Shown piece after piece: positions 32,261-42,493 of a DNA stretch of 64,000 nt. Each line of letters starts with the position of its first letter. Within the stretch, counting starts at the first letter, position 1. The DNA is from Cryptomeria japonica. Lineage: Eukaryota; Streptophyta; Pinopsida; Cupressales; Cupressaceae. The position numbers and the translations under genes are program-made. Where the stretch lies: positions 284,457,957 through 284,521,956 of the forward strand of contig NC_081410.1 of the NCBI RefSeq assembly GCF_030272615.1, given 5' to 3'. The notes under the pieces were generated by a model. The model worked only from the letters and a program-made list of their open reading frames with translations, was not told where the DNA came from and made no database searches.

Positions 32261-35200
32261 TCAACCTTGTAGCTGGGTAGTTATTATCTGAAGAATATCT
32301 CCCAAAATTAAGTTTATACCATCCATAAACTTCTTGCTCTCCTTTATTGCTATCTCAGTTCTTTGTACTGTACTGGTGAGATGCTGCAAGTGCTCTATCG
32401 ATGTTTTTCTACCCTGTTTTAGTGCCTCTGAGATTTCCTTATGTAGAGATGCTAAATAGTCCAATCTTGGACTTAGTTTAGATCTCAAAAAATTTGCCTT
32501 GTTTATTATTTTCTCTTTTTCTCTTTCTAATTTAAGCAATTCTTCCTCAAAATTTGTTATCTTTTCCTCAAAAACTGATAATGTATCAGGTGAGTTAACA
32601 AAATTATCAGCAAGTTTATTGATCTCTTCCTATACCTTGCTTATCTTTTTGTCTACATCCGTGGTAAAAAAGTTTATCTTACAGGGGTCTTTATACAGAG
32701 TTTTGTACTCTTTCAATAAATTGCATAGTTCTGGTAGAAGTGTGTCAAATTCCCTGTTACACTTCTTTATTCCTTCCTCAAAGAATTTCTATTTTTCTTT
32801 TTCTACACTTTCCTTTACAGTTTCTACCTTTGTTTGCTCAAAATTTCCAGAAATATATTTACAAAGTGTATCCAACTGGCCTAAAGAATCTTTGTTGGTT
32901 ATATTACAATTTGGAGCTATTAATTTCAAAACTGGAATTGAATCATCTATTGCTTTATATGCTTGTGAGCTATAATCAGTTATTTTCTTGATAGAATCAA
33001 GCAATACCTCTGTTACATTTGATGATGACCCAGTAAACTAAGTGCCAGTGGAAGGGACCATGCTGGTATTGACCTCTGGTAGGTTTGTTTGTGTCTCCAC
33101 AGTTTTTCTTGCATCATTTCTTACCGATGGCATCTGTTCTGGAGCCTTTAGCTCTATTGGTTGCTCTGTTTGTGTTCCAGATTCCTTCTTTTTCTCTGAA
33201 TCTCCTGCCGGTTGCTCTTGGTTTCCTGTTGCTGGTTGCTCTTTATTATAAGATTTATCTGTGGTATCCTTATCTACCACTATGTTGATTTTTTGAGTAT
33301 CAACATTCATAGTATATAGGACTTCAGGATTAGAATTGTTATCCTCTGTGTCCATGCTCTCAGCTGCAGGTTGATCTTCTGTAGTTGTTTTTACCGATTG
33401 AGTATTTAAAGGAGGTGGGGGTAAGTTGTCTCTAATCTTGATACTTGGTGGTCCACCAACTTTACCTTTCCCTTTGTCCTTTTGATATACCAAAATGGGC
33501 TTGGGATTCATATATTCTTCTTGTTTTTCTTTTTCAATCAAGAATCTATCCCAACCATCTTCTGTTTCAGTTGAAACTTTGGTAACTCTACCTGCCATTA
33601 ATGATATTTTCTGGTGTGCAGTGGAAAAGACTGTCCAATTGGCCTAAACTATCAAATCATCAATTTCCTTAGGTGAGTTGGCCGGGTATACTGCAAGTAA
33701 TTTTTCTATTTTTATTTTCTTATCCAACTCAATTATTCCTTGCCTTCTGGCCTCAAGTCTTTTATACAATTCATCAGGAATTTCATTTAGGACTTGCATC
33801 AAAAACTTTTTATACATGTCCATGTGTAGTATAACACTTTCCTCAATTTGTCCTTTCTCATCTTCTGATAGGGTGTCATAGATTTTCCCTATGTTTTTCA
33901 ATTTTCCTTCCTCTGTGATTTCATCTAGTAATATGTCAAAATGGGCCAAGTCAGTGTCTGTCTTCTTCTTCCTTTTGGGGGTCAGCTTTTTCTTAGGTGT
34001 GGCTTTCTTGACTGGAGACCTCACAGCTTGTTGCTTTTGTCTTGTCCTTCTAGGTGAAGGAGTGGATACCGGTGAGGGGTCTTTTTTCCTCACAACTCTT
34101 TTGAAAGTTGCTAGCATATCTCCTTCTGAGGAGGTATCTACCGGTGATAGATGAGTTTTAGACTCTTGGGCTGCCAACTCTTCTTCTGTTATGTCAGTTT
34201 TCTTTAATACATCATCTTTTAAGGCTTTTGTTTGCCTACTTCCTTTCCTCACAGATGCCTCAACTTTCTTTACTCTCTTTTTGGATTGAATTTGACTTTC
34301 AATGTGCTCAGCACTACCAAATACTTCTTCCTTTGGTTCATGGGGGGCTTCCAAAAGTGCTTTGGCATAAGTTTCCACTATGTGGTCATCTGCTTCATAC
34401 CCCATTTCTGTAACCCAGATTCTTCTTGGGATGACTACTTCCATCCAGATCTCATCCTTTTTTATTACAAAACAAATGTCACCCTTGTATTTGTTGACTA
34501 TTTCCTGTGATAGTCTAGTCCTCTTATTCATTTTGACCTTTAGTGCCTGAAAATACTCATGGATATTCTTTTCTCTATTTTCACCCATGTTGTTGAATAA
34601 GTCAGACAATTGTTTTCCTACCGGTATGTCAAATCCAAAATCCTTGTTGCCTATACCGGGAGCCTGTTTGGTTATATGTAGCATTAAGCATACAAGCAAA
34701 TTTCCAAATCTAAAGGTTCCTTTCTTATCCTTCTTGATTTTTGCTAAGTTGTCAATTAACTCATCTTTTAACCATTCACAGATGTCAATTTTTACATTGT
34801 TCTTAACCATGTCATAAGCACTTTTTATGCATAAACTGGAAACAGAATTAAGCCTATTTGCATGAGTTTCTTTGTAACCTAGAATCATGCTAATGAATCT
34901 CACATTTGTATCGGTTAAATCATTAACCCTCAATGATCTTTTCGGATGTTGTACTAGTTATTTTCGTTACTAGGTCATTGGAGACCTTCTTGGTTTTGTC
35001 GGGTCTGGTATCGGTGGAAGGTAACCCTATTACTGCTTTCACAGCTACCTTTGTAATTTTATGCACTGATTCAAGCCAAAAGAATGGGCCATTTACCCTG
35101 CTGAGAACTATCCTAACCACTTCCTTGAGAAATTCAGGAATGCTGAGGATTTCAGTGAATCCTAGGGTTTCAACAATTTGGTGTTCAAGTTTCACATTTC

Positions 35201-35450
35201 CAGCATTGTCACATATAATAGATTTGTACATGTCTTTGATTTCTTCATCACCTAATTCCTCTATGTTGCAATGAATATACATTCTATGGTCTTCTGCATA
35301 AACAACACCCTTTAGAATTTGGGAAAAAGCACCTGTGTTGTCATCTTTCTTAGCTACCTTAGGAACTAGCTCAAACACGGGCCTAGGTCATTTTATAACT
35401 TCGACTACTGTAGGGTTTTCTATGAATTCAGGTGCAGAGGAGGATGCCAT
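32261..35450 (-). pseudogene. NA-1 second frame, about 1,060 codons, function unknown
   Basis: Starts MASSSAPEFIENPTVVEV at ATG 35450. Parts in order are a globular N-terminal region (PFFWLESVHKITKVAVKAVI), then FRFGNLLVCLMLHITKQAPG and a region ending IPRRIWVTEMGYEADDHIVE. A strongly basic stretch follows (KKATPKKKLTPKRKKK, about 34000), then an acidic Thr/Gln-rich stretch (33400-33050). The end is a long Lys/Glu coiled coil (32850-32261). Breaks are a TGA near 35390, a one-base frameshift near 34940, and TAG stops at 33644, 33038, 32789 and 32630, all within one continuing frame. NA-2 encodes the same protein with mostly conservative differences, which argues that it was a working gene. I do not recognise the family. 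Confidence 0.75.
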
Positions 35451-35755
35451 GATGATAAATACCTTTTTCTGCATTTGGATGGATTGATTGCTAAAATGCT
35501 TTGCCTCTTTGCTCGGAATGCCTTATCTTGGAAATCTTTGCGCTCTCTGAAGGTTTGAATTCATGGTGAAATGAAATGGAGCCAAAAACTTAATTTATAA
35601 AGTCTTTTCTACCATCTACCACATTAATTGTCTGTCGGTAATGTATTAACTCAACTTTATTTGCTGGTAATGAAGGATTTTCAACTTGTTTTCTCTAACC
35701 AAGGGAATAATAGCACACGTGTCATTAAATTGCCAAACCCTCAAGATAATTTTCT
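35451..35755 (-). other. NA-1 spacer between the two frames
   Basis: A 305-bp noncoding stretch. Its size and position are kept in NA-2 (40199-40498). The second frame might be reached by splicing or a separate transcript; the sequence alone does not decide. Confidence 0.6.
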
Positions 35756-36894
35756 TCAATTTGATGAAGAACATCCTGCTAGTGGAGCATTGCTCTGTCC
35801 TGCCGGTGAAGCATCATATTGTCCTGTCGATGAAGCATTTGTTGGTTCTACCAGTGGAGGAGTAACCCCAATATTTAGATCACCTTTTCTAATCCATTGC
35901 TTTGAAAATTCTTGCTTAACCTCTTCAACCTTTTCTTTACCTTTCAAGTTAGTACTTTTGTTATCTACCGGTGTACCTTTACTTCTACAGAATTTAGCAA
36001 TATGACCAATTTTGTTACATGCATAACAAGTTACATTATTTTTTTGAATATCTTTTCCATAACCTATGCCAGTTTGTGTTCTGCATTTATTTGATAAATG
36101 ACCAAATCTTCCACAAACATAACATCTTACATTCATTCTGCAATTTTCAGAGTTATGACCAATTTTGTTGCATTTGGTGCATTGACCAGTGGGATTGATG
36201 TTCTGATAATTCCTAGATCTACATTCATTTCCCCTATGACCATATTTATTACAGTTAAAGCATTTTCCATTGAATTTGTAAGTATTAGAGGGTCTTACCG
36301 GTTTGCTTTGATCCTAGGTATTTGCAGTACCGGAGCTTTCTCCAACTTCAAATCCAACTCCAAAAGTGTCACCTTTGGGTTTTTGATTCTTCAATAAGGT
36401 ACCAAGTTCTTCTGAGCTTTTCTTGAATTTTTCTTTGTGTTGATTTGCAGTTTCCAATTCCCTTTCCAAGCTCTCTTTTTGTCTCATTAGTTCATTCGAG
36501 TTATTTTGAGCATCAAATCTGTCTTCAACATATCATTTTCATAGCTAAGTCTTGTGTTCTCATTTGCTACATCACTTAGTCTTCTGGTCAATTCTTCTTC
36601 ATTCCTCTTTCTATCCACAATCTCTTTGCAGAATCTCATAGTCATATCCTGCATTTCATTTTTTGTTGTCATGATCTCTTGTTTCAATTTGCTTATCATA
36701 TCATTTAATGATTCCTTTTCATCATTTTCATTTTGCAATTTTTCACAAAGTTCTCTTCTCTTGTTTCTTGTAACAGTAAGATTTTCTTGAAGTGCTTGAA
36801 TAATGTCTTGAGCTGCTTTTAAATCATCTTCTAATTTGATATTTTTCAACTTCTCTGCATCATAGTCAGTAAGAGCTCCTTCAAGTTGCTTCAT
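35756..36894 (-). pseudogene. NA-1 gag-like protein: coiled coil plus four zinc knuckles
   Basis: ATG 36894 opens MKQLEGALTDYDAEKLKNIK, then a heptad-rich coiled coil to about 36490. A frameshift near 36500 is followed by four CCHC knuckles: CFNCNKYGHRGNEC, CTKCNKIGHNSENC, CYVCGRFGHLSNKC and CYACNKIGHIAKFC. It ends with a Pro/Ser-rich tail at 35756. A TAG lies near 36315. It lacks the core domain of the Copia gags in this window. Knuckles imply nucleic-acid binding, so it may package the element RNA or act with a partner gag. Confidence 0.85.
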
Positions 36895-36963
36895 CAGATT
36901 TTCCAACTTTACCGGTGTCAAGATCTTCCTCAAGCTATTAGGCTTTTGAAAATAGAGGACCAG

Positions 36964-36975
36964 GCTCTGATACCA
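36964..36975 (-). promoter_or_regulatory. NA-1 primer-binding site
   Basis: Minus strand TGGTATCAGAGC, three bases after the 5' LTR, is a perfect match to the form that pairs with initiator Met tRNA. Confidence 0.92.
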
Positions 36976-36978
36976 ATT

Positions 36979-37937
36979 GTTAGAGTTCCCATAGATACTG
37001 AGAGGGGGGGGTGAATCAGTAATTGACCAGTTAGGAAATTTTCTTAAAATTGAATATGCAGAATATAAAGTAACAGTATACCGGTATGCAAGAATTAATG
37101 CAAATAACAAAATCAAAAGCATCCACATGAAAAGAACACCATAACACAAGATGTTTAATGAGGAAACCCAGTGTGGGAAAAACCTTGGTGGGATTTGTGA
37201 CCCACAATATTCACTTACTGGCCAATAAGAGAATATTACTTACAATAGGGGCCTGCACATGCAGGAAGGCCAACTGCCTAGAGCTCACTGCTCAACAAGA
37301 AGTCACACTGACTTACAAAGAGGATTTACACAAATCCAATATTCTGTACTGCTTTACAATAGCATCTTCAATGCTAGATTCAGTACCAGTTCTTGCTTTG
37401 TCCTTTACATATACCCTTGACCTATAATTTGCACATTAGGTCTACCTTATAATTTATTTATTACATTCTCTCCATATCCTACAAATTCCTACAATGATCT
37501 CTTTTATATACAAGAGTCATTTTACAATTTGCCAAGCTAGCTTACAATGATAAACAAAATATTACATATCAGCCTCTGTGCCGGTATACATATTTCCTTC
37601 TGTGCCGGTGTACATCTTCTGTGCCGGTGCCAGTGCACTATTCTGTTTGAGTAATGCTTTGCCGGTATAATGTCTTTGCCGGTGCCATAAGATTGCAAGG
37701 TTGCCTGTGTAATGCTTTGCCGATATAATGTCTTTGCCAGTGCCATAGGATTGCAAGGTTGCCTATGTAATTCTTTGCCGGTATAATGTCTTTGCCAGTG
37801 CCATAGGATTGCAAGGTTGCCTGTGTAATGCTTTGCTAGTATAATGTCTTGCCGGTGCCATAGGATTGCAAGGTTTCCATCAATGACAAAACCTTCAATC
37901 ACACACAATGTCTCATTGGAGTGTCCATATGCCAACA
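36979..37937 (-). repeat. NA-1 5' LTR
   Basis: A 959-bp partner of 31083-32055, with a minus-strand TATA box at 37501-37510 and about four copies of the 58-bp repeat at 37648-37880. It ends ATGCCAACA. Confidence 0.93.
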
Positions 37938-37942
37938 AATGC
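37938..37942. repeat. Target-site duplication AATGC of NA-1 (right)
   Basis: Matches 31078-31082. The Tat1 LTR resumes here with AATAGGAAATCC. Confidence 0.93.
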
Positions 37943-38999
37943 AATAGGAAATCCAAACTCAACCAATGAAACTACATGAAATACATATGAAATAAAAATA
38001 TTAATATTACCTTCATGGTTTATGTCTTATTGTGTCCTAACTCCATTGTTCCTGGTTGTAGATGGTGTTCTCTCAGACAATGCATTGATAGCTTCCAAGA
38101 TGGCATATGAAGAATGGACTGATAACTGATAGTTAACAAAATGCTATGATATGAAATACTACATGATTATGCTGTATGATAATTTCTATTTTCTTCAGGA
38201 TTAACACTCACTGATGCATAAGTTTCACAAATGATTTGCTTGAAAATGTACTTGAAGTCTAACTCTCTCTCAACTAAAGCTCTTGATTTTATAGACTTTG
38301 AGAGGATGAGATGATGTGGCTTAAATCAACAGTCATGATCAGATCTACAGATTTGGATGGTTGTAAGCAAAGGTGAAGGTTGAGAGAAAGGGGGAAGGAG
38401 AAGACAATTGTCACTCATCTCAACTTGACTGGGTTGCTTGACTAAGGGAATCTAGGGATGGTTGGAGAAGATTTAGGCAAGATAGGACAAGTGGACTCAA
38501 GTCCTTCCTAAGATGTAGGGGTTGTTGGAGAGAATATAGGAAATGGTTATGAAATATGTGTACATACACAATATTTCATTAAATATAGAAGTTGAAGATA
38601 AATGATGAATTAATATTTAGTAAATATTAATTTCCTTAGCCACATGTTTGATGAGTTGGCAATGGGAAGATGAAGTGGAGATGGAGGGTGAGTTGGAAAA
38701 TAGATTAAATAATTTAAGAAATCATTTAATATTTGAGACTATATGATAGGAGAATAACCATTAAATATTAGATATTTAATTGTTTGAAGGAGATAATTAA
38801 ATATTAGATATTTAATTAATTAGAAGAATATGATAGATGAATTAATTAATAAATTATTTCAATTAAATTAATTAATAGAAAGATACGAAATGAATTAAAT
38901 AAATTCATCTTTTCAAATTAACTATTTAATAGAAGAATAATTATTAAATAAATATAAAATATTTATTTAATTGCTCATAGCCATTTTTATATGTATATA

Positions 39000-39004
39000 G
39001 TATT
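39000..39004. repeat. Target-site duplication GTATT of Tat1 (right)
   Basis: Matches 8774-8778. NA-2 coding sequence resumes directly after it. Confidence 0.85.
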
Positions 39005-40198
39005 TTTCTCTTCTCTTTCTCTATTTTAATGTTTGTACATCACTTTCTATTGATTGTGCATTTCCAAAAACCTTTTCTTTTAGTTCTCTAGGGGCTTCTA
39101 ATAGTGCTTTGGCATAAGTTTCAATTATGTTTACATCTGCCTCATATCCCATTTATGTTACCCATATAGTTCTAGGAAGAACTGCCTCCATCCAGATCTC
39201 ATCCTTCTTCATTACAAAACATATTTCCTTCTCATATTTATCTACAATACTTTGTGGTAATCTCTCTCTTGTTTTCATTTTTTCTTTGAATGTTTTGAAG
39301 TACTCAGTTATATTGTTATCCTTATTTGTCCCCATACTGATGAAGATACCTAGCAGTTGTTTGCCCACCAGTATATCAAAACCAAATTCTTTCTTACCAA
39401 TACCGGGAACCTCTTTTGTAAGATACAACATCAGAAATACCAAAAGATTGCCAAAACGAAAAGTACCTTTCTTGTCTCCTTTGATCTTTTTCAGATTATC
39501 TATTAACTTATCCTTTAACCACTCACATACATCTATCTTTGCATCACTATTGACCATATCATATGCACTTTTAATACAAAGATTGGAAACAAAGTTGAGT
39601 CGGTTTGCATGGGTGGCCTTATAACCTAAAATCATACTTATGAATCTAATATTCACATCTTTTACATCATTCACTCTCAGGGATTTGCTATCATAGGTTG
39701 CTCATGTTAATGTCATCATAGTGTTATTAGGAACCTTTTTAGTTTTATCTGGCCTACTACCGATGGAGGGTAAGCCAATCACTACCCTAATTGCTTCCTT
39801 AGTGATTTTACAAATAGATTCTAGCCAAAGAATTCACCATGAACTCTGCTAAGCACAATCCTTACTACCTCCTTAGGAAATTCCGGGATGTCAAGGATTT
39901 CCACAAAACCTAAAGTTTCAATAACCTTATGTTTGGGTTTCACATTTCCACTTTCATCACTAATAACATTTTTATACATTTTCAATATTTATTCTGAACT
40001 TAATTCCTCAATATGGCAATGAATATAGATTCTAGGATCTTCAACATATGCAACACCTTTTGGAATTTTTGAAAAACCTCCTAGGGAATCATCATGTTTC
40101 GCTGTCTTGGGGATAATCTTAAAAATGGGTCTAGGGCATTTAACTACTTCCACAACAGTAGGGTTTGCAATAAATTCTGGAGCAGAGGAGGAAGCCAT
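39005..40198 (-). pseudogene. NA-2 second frame, N-terminal piece
   Basis: ATG 40198 opens MASSSAPEFIANPTVVEV, nearly identical to NA-1. FRFGNLLVFLMLYLTKEVPG and LPRTIWV at 39674-39153 follow, in the same order as NA-1. Stops near 39989 and 39710 and a frame change break it. It keeps the cysteine codon (VKCPRP) where NA-1 has TGA. The piece ends at the Tat1 insertion and continues at 8773. Confidence 0.82.
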
Positions 40199-40498
40199 TG
40201 ATAAATACCTTAATCTGCCTGATAGGTTTGAATGCTTGAAACAAATTGCTTCACTTCTCACTAAGGATGCCTTCACTCAGATTTTTGCGCTCTCTGAAAA
40301 TTTGAATGCTCTGTGAATGAAAAAAAGGGAAAATCTTAGATTTATAATGTCTTTTCCTCCAATAACTACATTAAATGTTCACCAATTAAGTGAAACTTAA
40401 CACATCGGTCGGTAGATAAGAAATCCATCTTCTCACCATCAACCGAGGCTAAACTTGCATGATTTTCAACTTGTTGCAATACCCCCAAGGGTTACTTT

Positions 40499-41640
40499 TC
40501 AATTGGATGAAGAGTCCCCTTTCGGTGGAGTAATACTCTGTTCTACCGGTGAAGGAATAGTCTCATCAATATTCTGATCTATCTTTCTAATCCAATGTCT
40601 TAAAAATTCTTTCTTTACCTCATCAACCTTCTCTTTGTCCTTCAAATTGGATCCTTTATTATTTGTCAGTGAAGTCTTGCTTCTACAAAATTTTGCAATA
40701 TGTCCAATCTTGTTACAAGCATAACAAGTCACATTGTTTTTTCTGAATAGCCTTTCCATATCCTATGCTAGTTTGTGTTCTGCATTAATTAGATTTGTGC
40801 CCAAATCTTCCACAAACATAACATCTTATATTCATTTTGCAATTTTCTAAATTTTGACCAATTTTGTTGCATTTGGAACATTGACCGGTGGGTGCATTAA
40901 TGTTCTGATTGTTTCTAGATCTACATTGATTTTCTCTATGACCATACTTGTTACAGTCAAATCATTTCACATTAAATTTGTAGGCATTGGGTTGTCTTAC
41001 CGGTTTATTGTGATCATGATTGTTTGCAGTACCAGAACTTTCACCAACTTCAAGTCCAAGTCCGTCAGTGTCTCCATTAGGTTTCCAACTTTTCAACATA
41101 CCATCAAGTTCTTCTGAACTTTTCTTGAATTTCTCTTTATGTTGATTTGCAGTAGCCAACTCATTTTCCAAAATTTCCTTCTTTCTCATAAGTTCAGTTT
41201 TATCATGTACCATGTGAATTAGATCTGTCCTCAACATATCATTTTCATGACTGAGTCTTAGATTTTCATTTCCAACATCATTGAGTCTTGTAGTCAAGTC
41301 ATCTTCATTCTTCTTTCTATCTTCAATGTCTTTACAAAATCTCATAGTCATGTCTTGCATTTCATTTCTCAAGGTCATGTTTTCTTGCCTCATCTTGCTT
41401 ACAAGCTCATTAAGAGTTTCCTTTTCATCATCATTACCCTGCATCTTCTCATGAAGTTCTTTTCTCTTATTTCTAGCAATAGTGAGATTCTCCTGAAGTC
41501 TTTGAATGAATTCCTATGTAGTCCTTAGATCATCTTAAAGCTTGACATTCTTCAACTTTTTTGCATCATAGTCCACAAGAGCTCCTTCTAATTGCTTTCT
41601 TAAATTCTCCATCTGTATCAGTGTTAGAATCTTCCTCAAC
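40499..41640 (-). pseudogene. NA-2 gag-like protein
   Basis: A coiled coil (41444-41100, EMQDMTMRFCKDIEDRKKNE) is followed by four knuckles in NA-1 order. The first has lost its leading cysteine to a TGA (K-stop-FDCNKYGH), the second has Gln for His (CSKCNKIGQ), and the third region (40790-40850) is broken. The last, CYACNKIGHIAKFC, is intact. The frame ends at 40499. Upstream, TAG and TAA codons near 41516 and 41540 interrupt the coil. Confidence 0.82.
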
Positions 41641-41668
41641 CTATTAGAATTTTGAAAATAGAGGACGA

Positions 41669-41680
41669 GGCTCTGATACC
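41669..41680 (-). promoter_or_regulatory. NA-2 primer-binding site
   Basis: Minus strand TGGTATCAGAGC directly downstream of the LTR at 41684-42493. Confidence 0.9.
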
Positions 41681-41683
41681 AAT

Positions 41684-42493
41684 TGTTAGGATTGATGATG
41701 GTCCAAAGATACTGAGAGGGGGTTGAATCAGTATCTAACCGACTTACATAATATTAACCTTATTAAGTATTTTGCATTCCAAAATAGTGTACTGGTAAAC
41801 AAGAATTAATACAATAAATAGAAACAATAAAGACAACATAGAAAGCACACCATAACACAAGATGGTTAATGAGGAAACCCGGTGTGAGAAAAAACTCAGT
41901 GGGATTTGTGACTCACAATATTCAATCATAGGCCAATGAATGGATATTACTTACAAGAGGGGCCTGCACATGCAGGAAGGCCAACTGCCTAGAGCTCACT
42001 GCTCAATTACAAAAGGAAGTCTCACTAACTTACAAAATGGATTATGAGAATCCAAAATAATGTACTGCTATAATTCAACATCTTCTATATGAGGTTCAGT
42101 ACCAGTTTAAGCTCATATTATAACCATAAACTCTTATACAAAATCTGCCTTAATATTTGCTTATCACTTCTAGATCCATGCTACCTTATCTTTTTTGTCA
42201 TCTGTCATTATAAAATGAATTATAAGACCTCATACATATATGAGTCTATTAAAATATGCCATGTCGGCTTACAAAAGATATTACAATTAAATACAAAAGG
42301 TTTTTCTTGTCAGCTGGGATGCCAGTGAACATTATTGTTGATGTTGGTGAAGTGCATGTCAGTGCCAGTGCCGGTGCCGGTGCTTGTGCCTGCCAGTGGT
42401 TGTGCCTGTTGGCTTCCACAATGCTGCAAGGTTGCCATCAATGACAACACCTTTAATCACCTTCAATTCTCATTGTAGTGTGCAATGCCAACA
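41684..42493 (-). repeat. LTR shared by NA-2 and NA-3
   Basis: An 810-bp LTR from TGTTAGGATTG to ATGCCAACA. A primer site and NA-2 interior lie on its left. A polypurine tract and the 3' interior of NA-3 lie on its right. It therefore serves as 5' LTR for one and 3' LTR for the other. It lacks the 58-bp repeats and has instead a GTGCCAGTGCCGGTGCC run at 42359-42384. Confidence 0.9.

Larger units (their letters stand above)
31083..37937 (-). mobile_element. NA-1: complete pol-less LTR element with Copia signals
   Basis: A 6,855-bp minus-strand element with LTRs of 973 and 959 bp, TSD AATGC, primer site TGGTATCAGAGC and polypurine tract CCAAAGGGGGAGAT. It has two reading frames. The first (36894-35756) is gag-like, with a coiled coil and four zinc knuckles. 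The second (35450-32261) is a frame of about 1,060 codons with no match to protease, RT, RNase H or integrase. The first 430 bp of the LTRs differ at about 15 positions by eye. It would depend on enzymes of another element, most likely Copia, given the shared signals. Confidence 0.9.
8779..38999 (-). mobile_element. Tat1: Ty3/gypsy element of the Tat lineage with antisense PMD frame
   Basis: The span is 30,221 bp. It falls to about 17.0 kb after removing Copia-2 (19201-25521), NA-1 (31083-37937) and their TSDs. On the minus strand the order is 5' LTR, primer site TGGCGCCCACCATGGGGC, long leader, gag, protease, G-patch-like segment, RT, RNase H, second RNase H, integrase. A plus-strand PMD frame follows, then the 3' LTR. 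Two RNase H domains, gag of the CNYHQNKGH type and an extra antisense ORF before the 3' LTR are known traits of plant Tat elements. Every reading frame has stops, so it is a dead copy. Confidence 0.92.
31010..38999 (-). repeat. Tat1 5' LTR, interrupted by NA-1
   Basis: LTR sequence at 31010-31082 continues at 37943-38999 after removing NA-1 and its duplicated AATGC. It begins TGTGTCGACTTG like the other LTR and ends GTATATA, with CA mutated to TA. The minus-strand TATA box is at 38286-38294. Excluding NA-1 it is about 1,130 bp. Confidence 0.9.
1..42493 (-). mobile_element. NA-2: pol-less LTR element split by Copia-1 and Tat1
   Basis: This element reads on the minus strand from its LTR at 41684-42493. 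It survives as three pieces, 39005-42493, 7377-8773 and 1-672, and its 3' LTR lies beyond the left edge. The pieces join at duplicated 5-mers (GTATT at 8774-8778 and 39000-39004; ATATA at 668-672 and 7372-7376). The joined protein order matches the intact relative NA-1 at 31083-37937. It carries a coiled-coil, zinc-knuckle gag-like frame and a long second frame of unknown function, and no protease, RT or integrase. Position 1 falls just before the expected polypurine tract, because CCCCCTTTGACA at 7-18 is the upstream copy of that signal. Confidence 0.85.

Noticed and set aside
32630-33646. Stop-codon recoding: all four in-frame stops in this part of NA-1 are TAG
   Set aside because: NA-2 has a sense codon (Gln) at one of these sites, and TAG excess is also seen in unrelated elements here, so C-to-T decay explains most of it.
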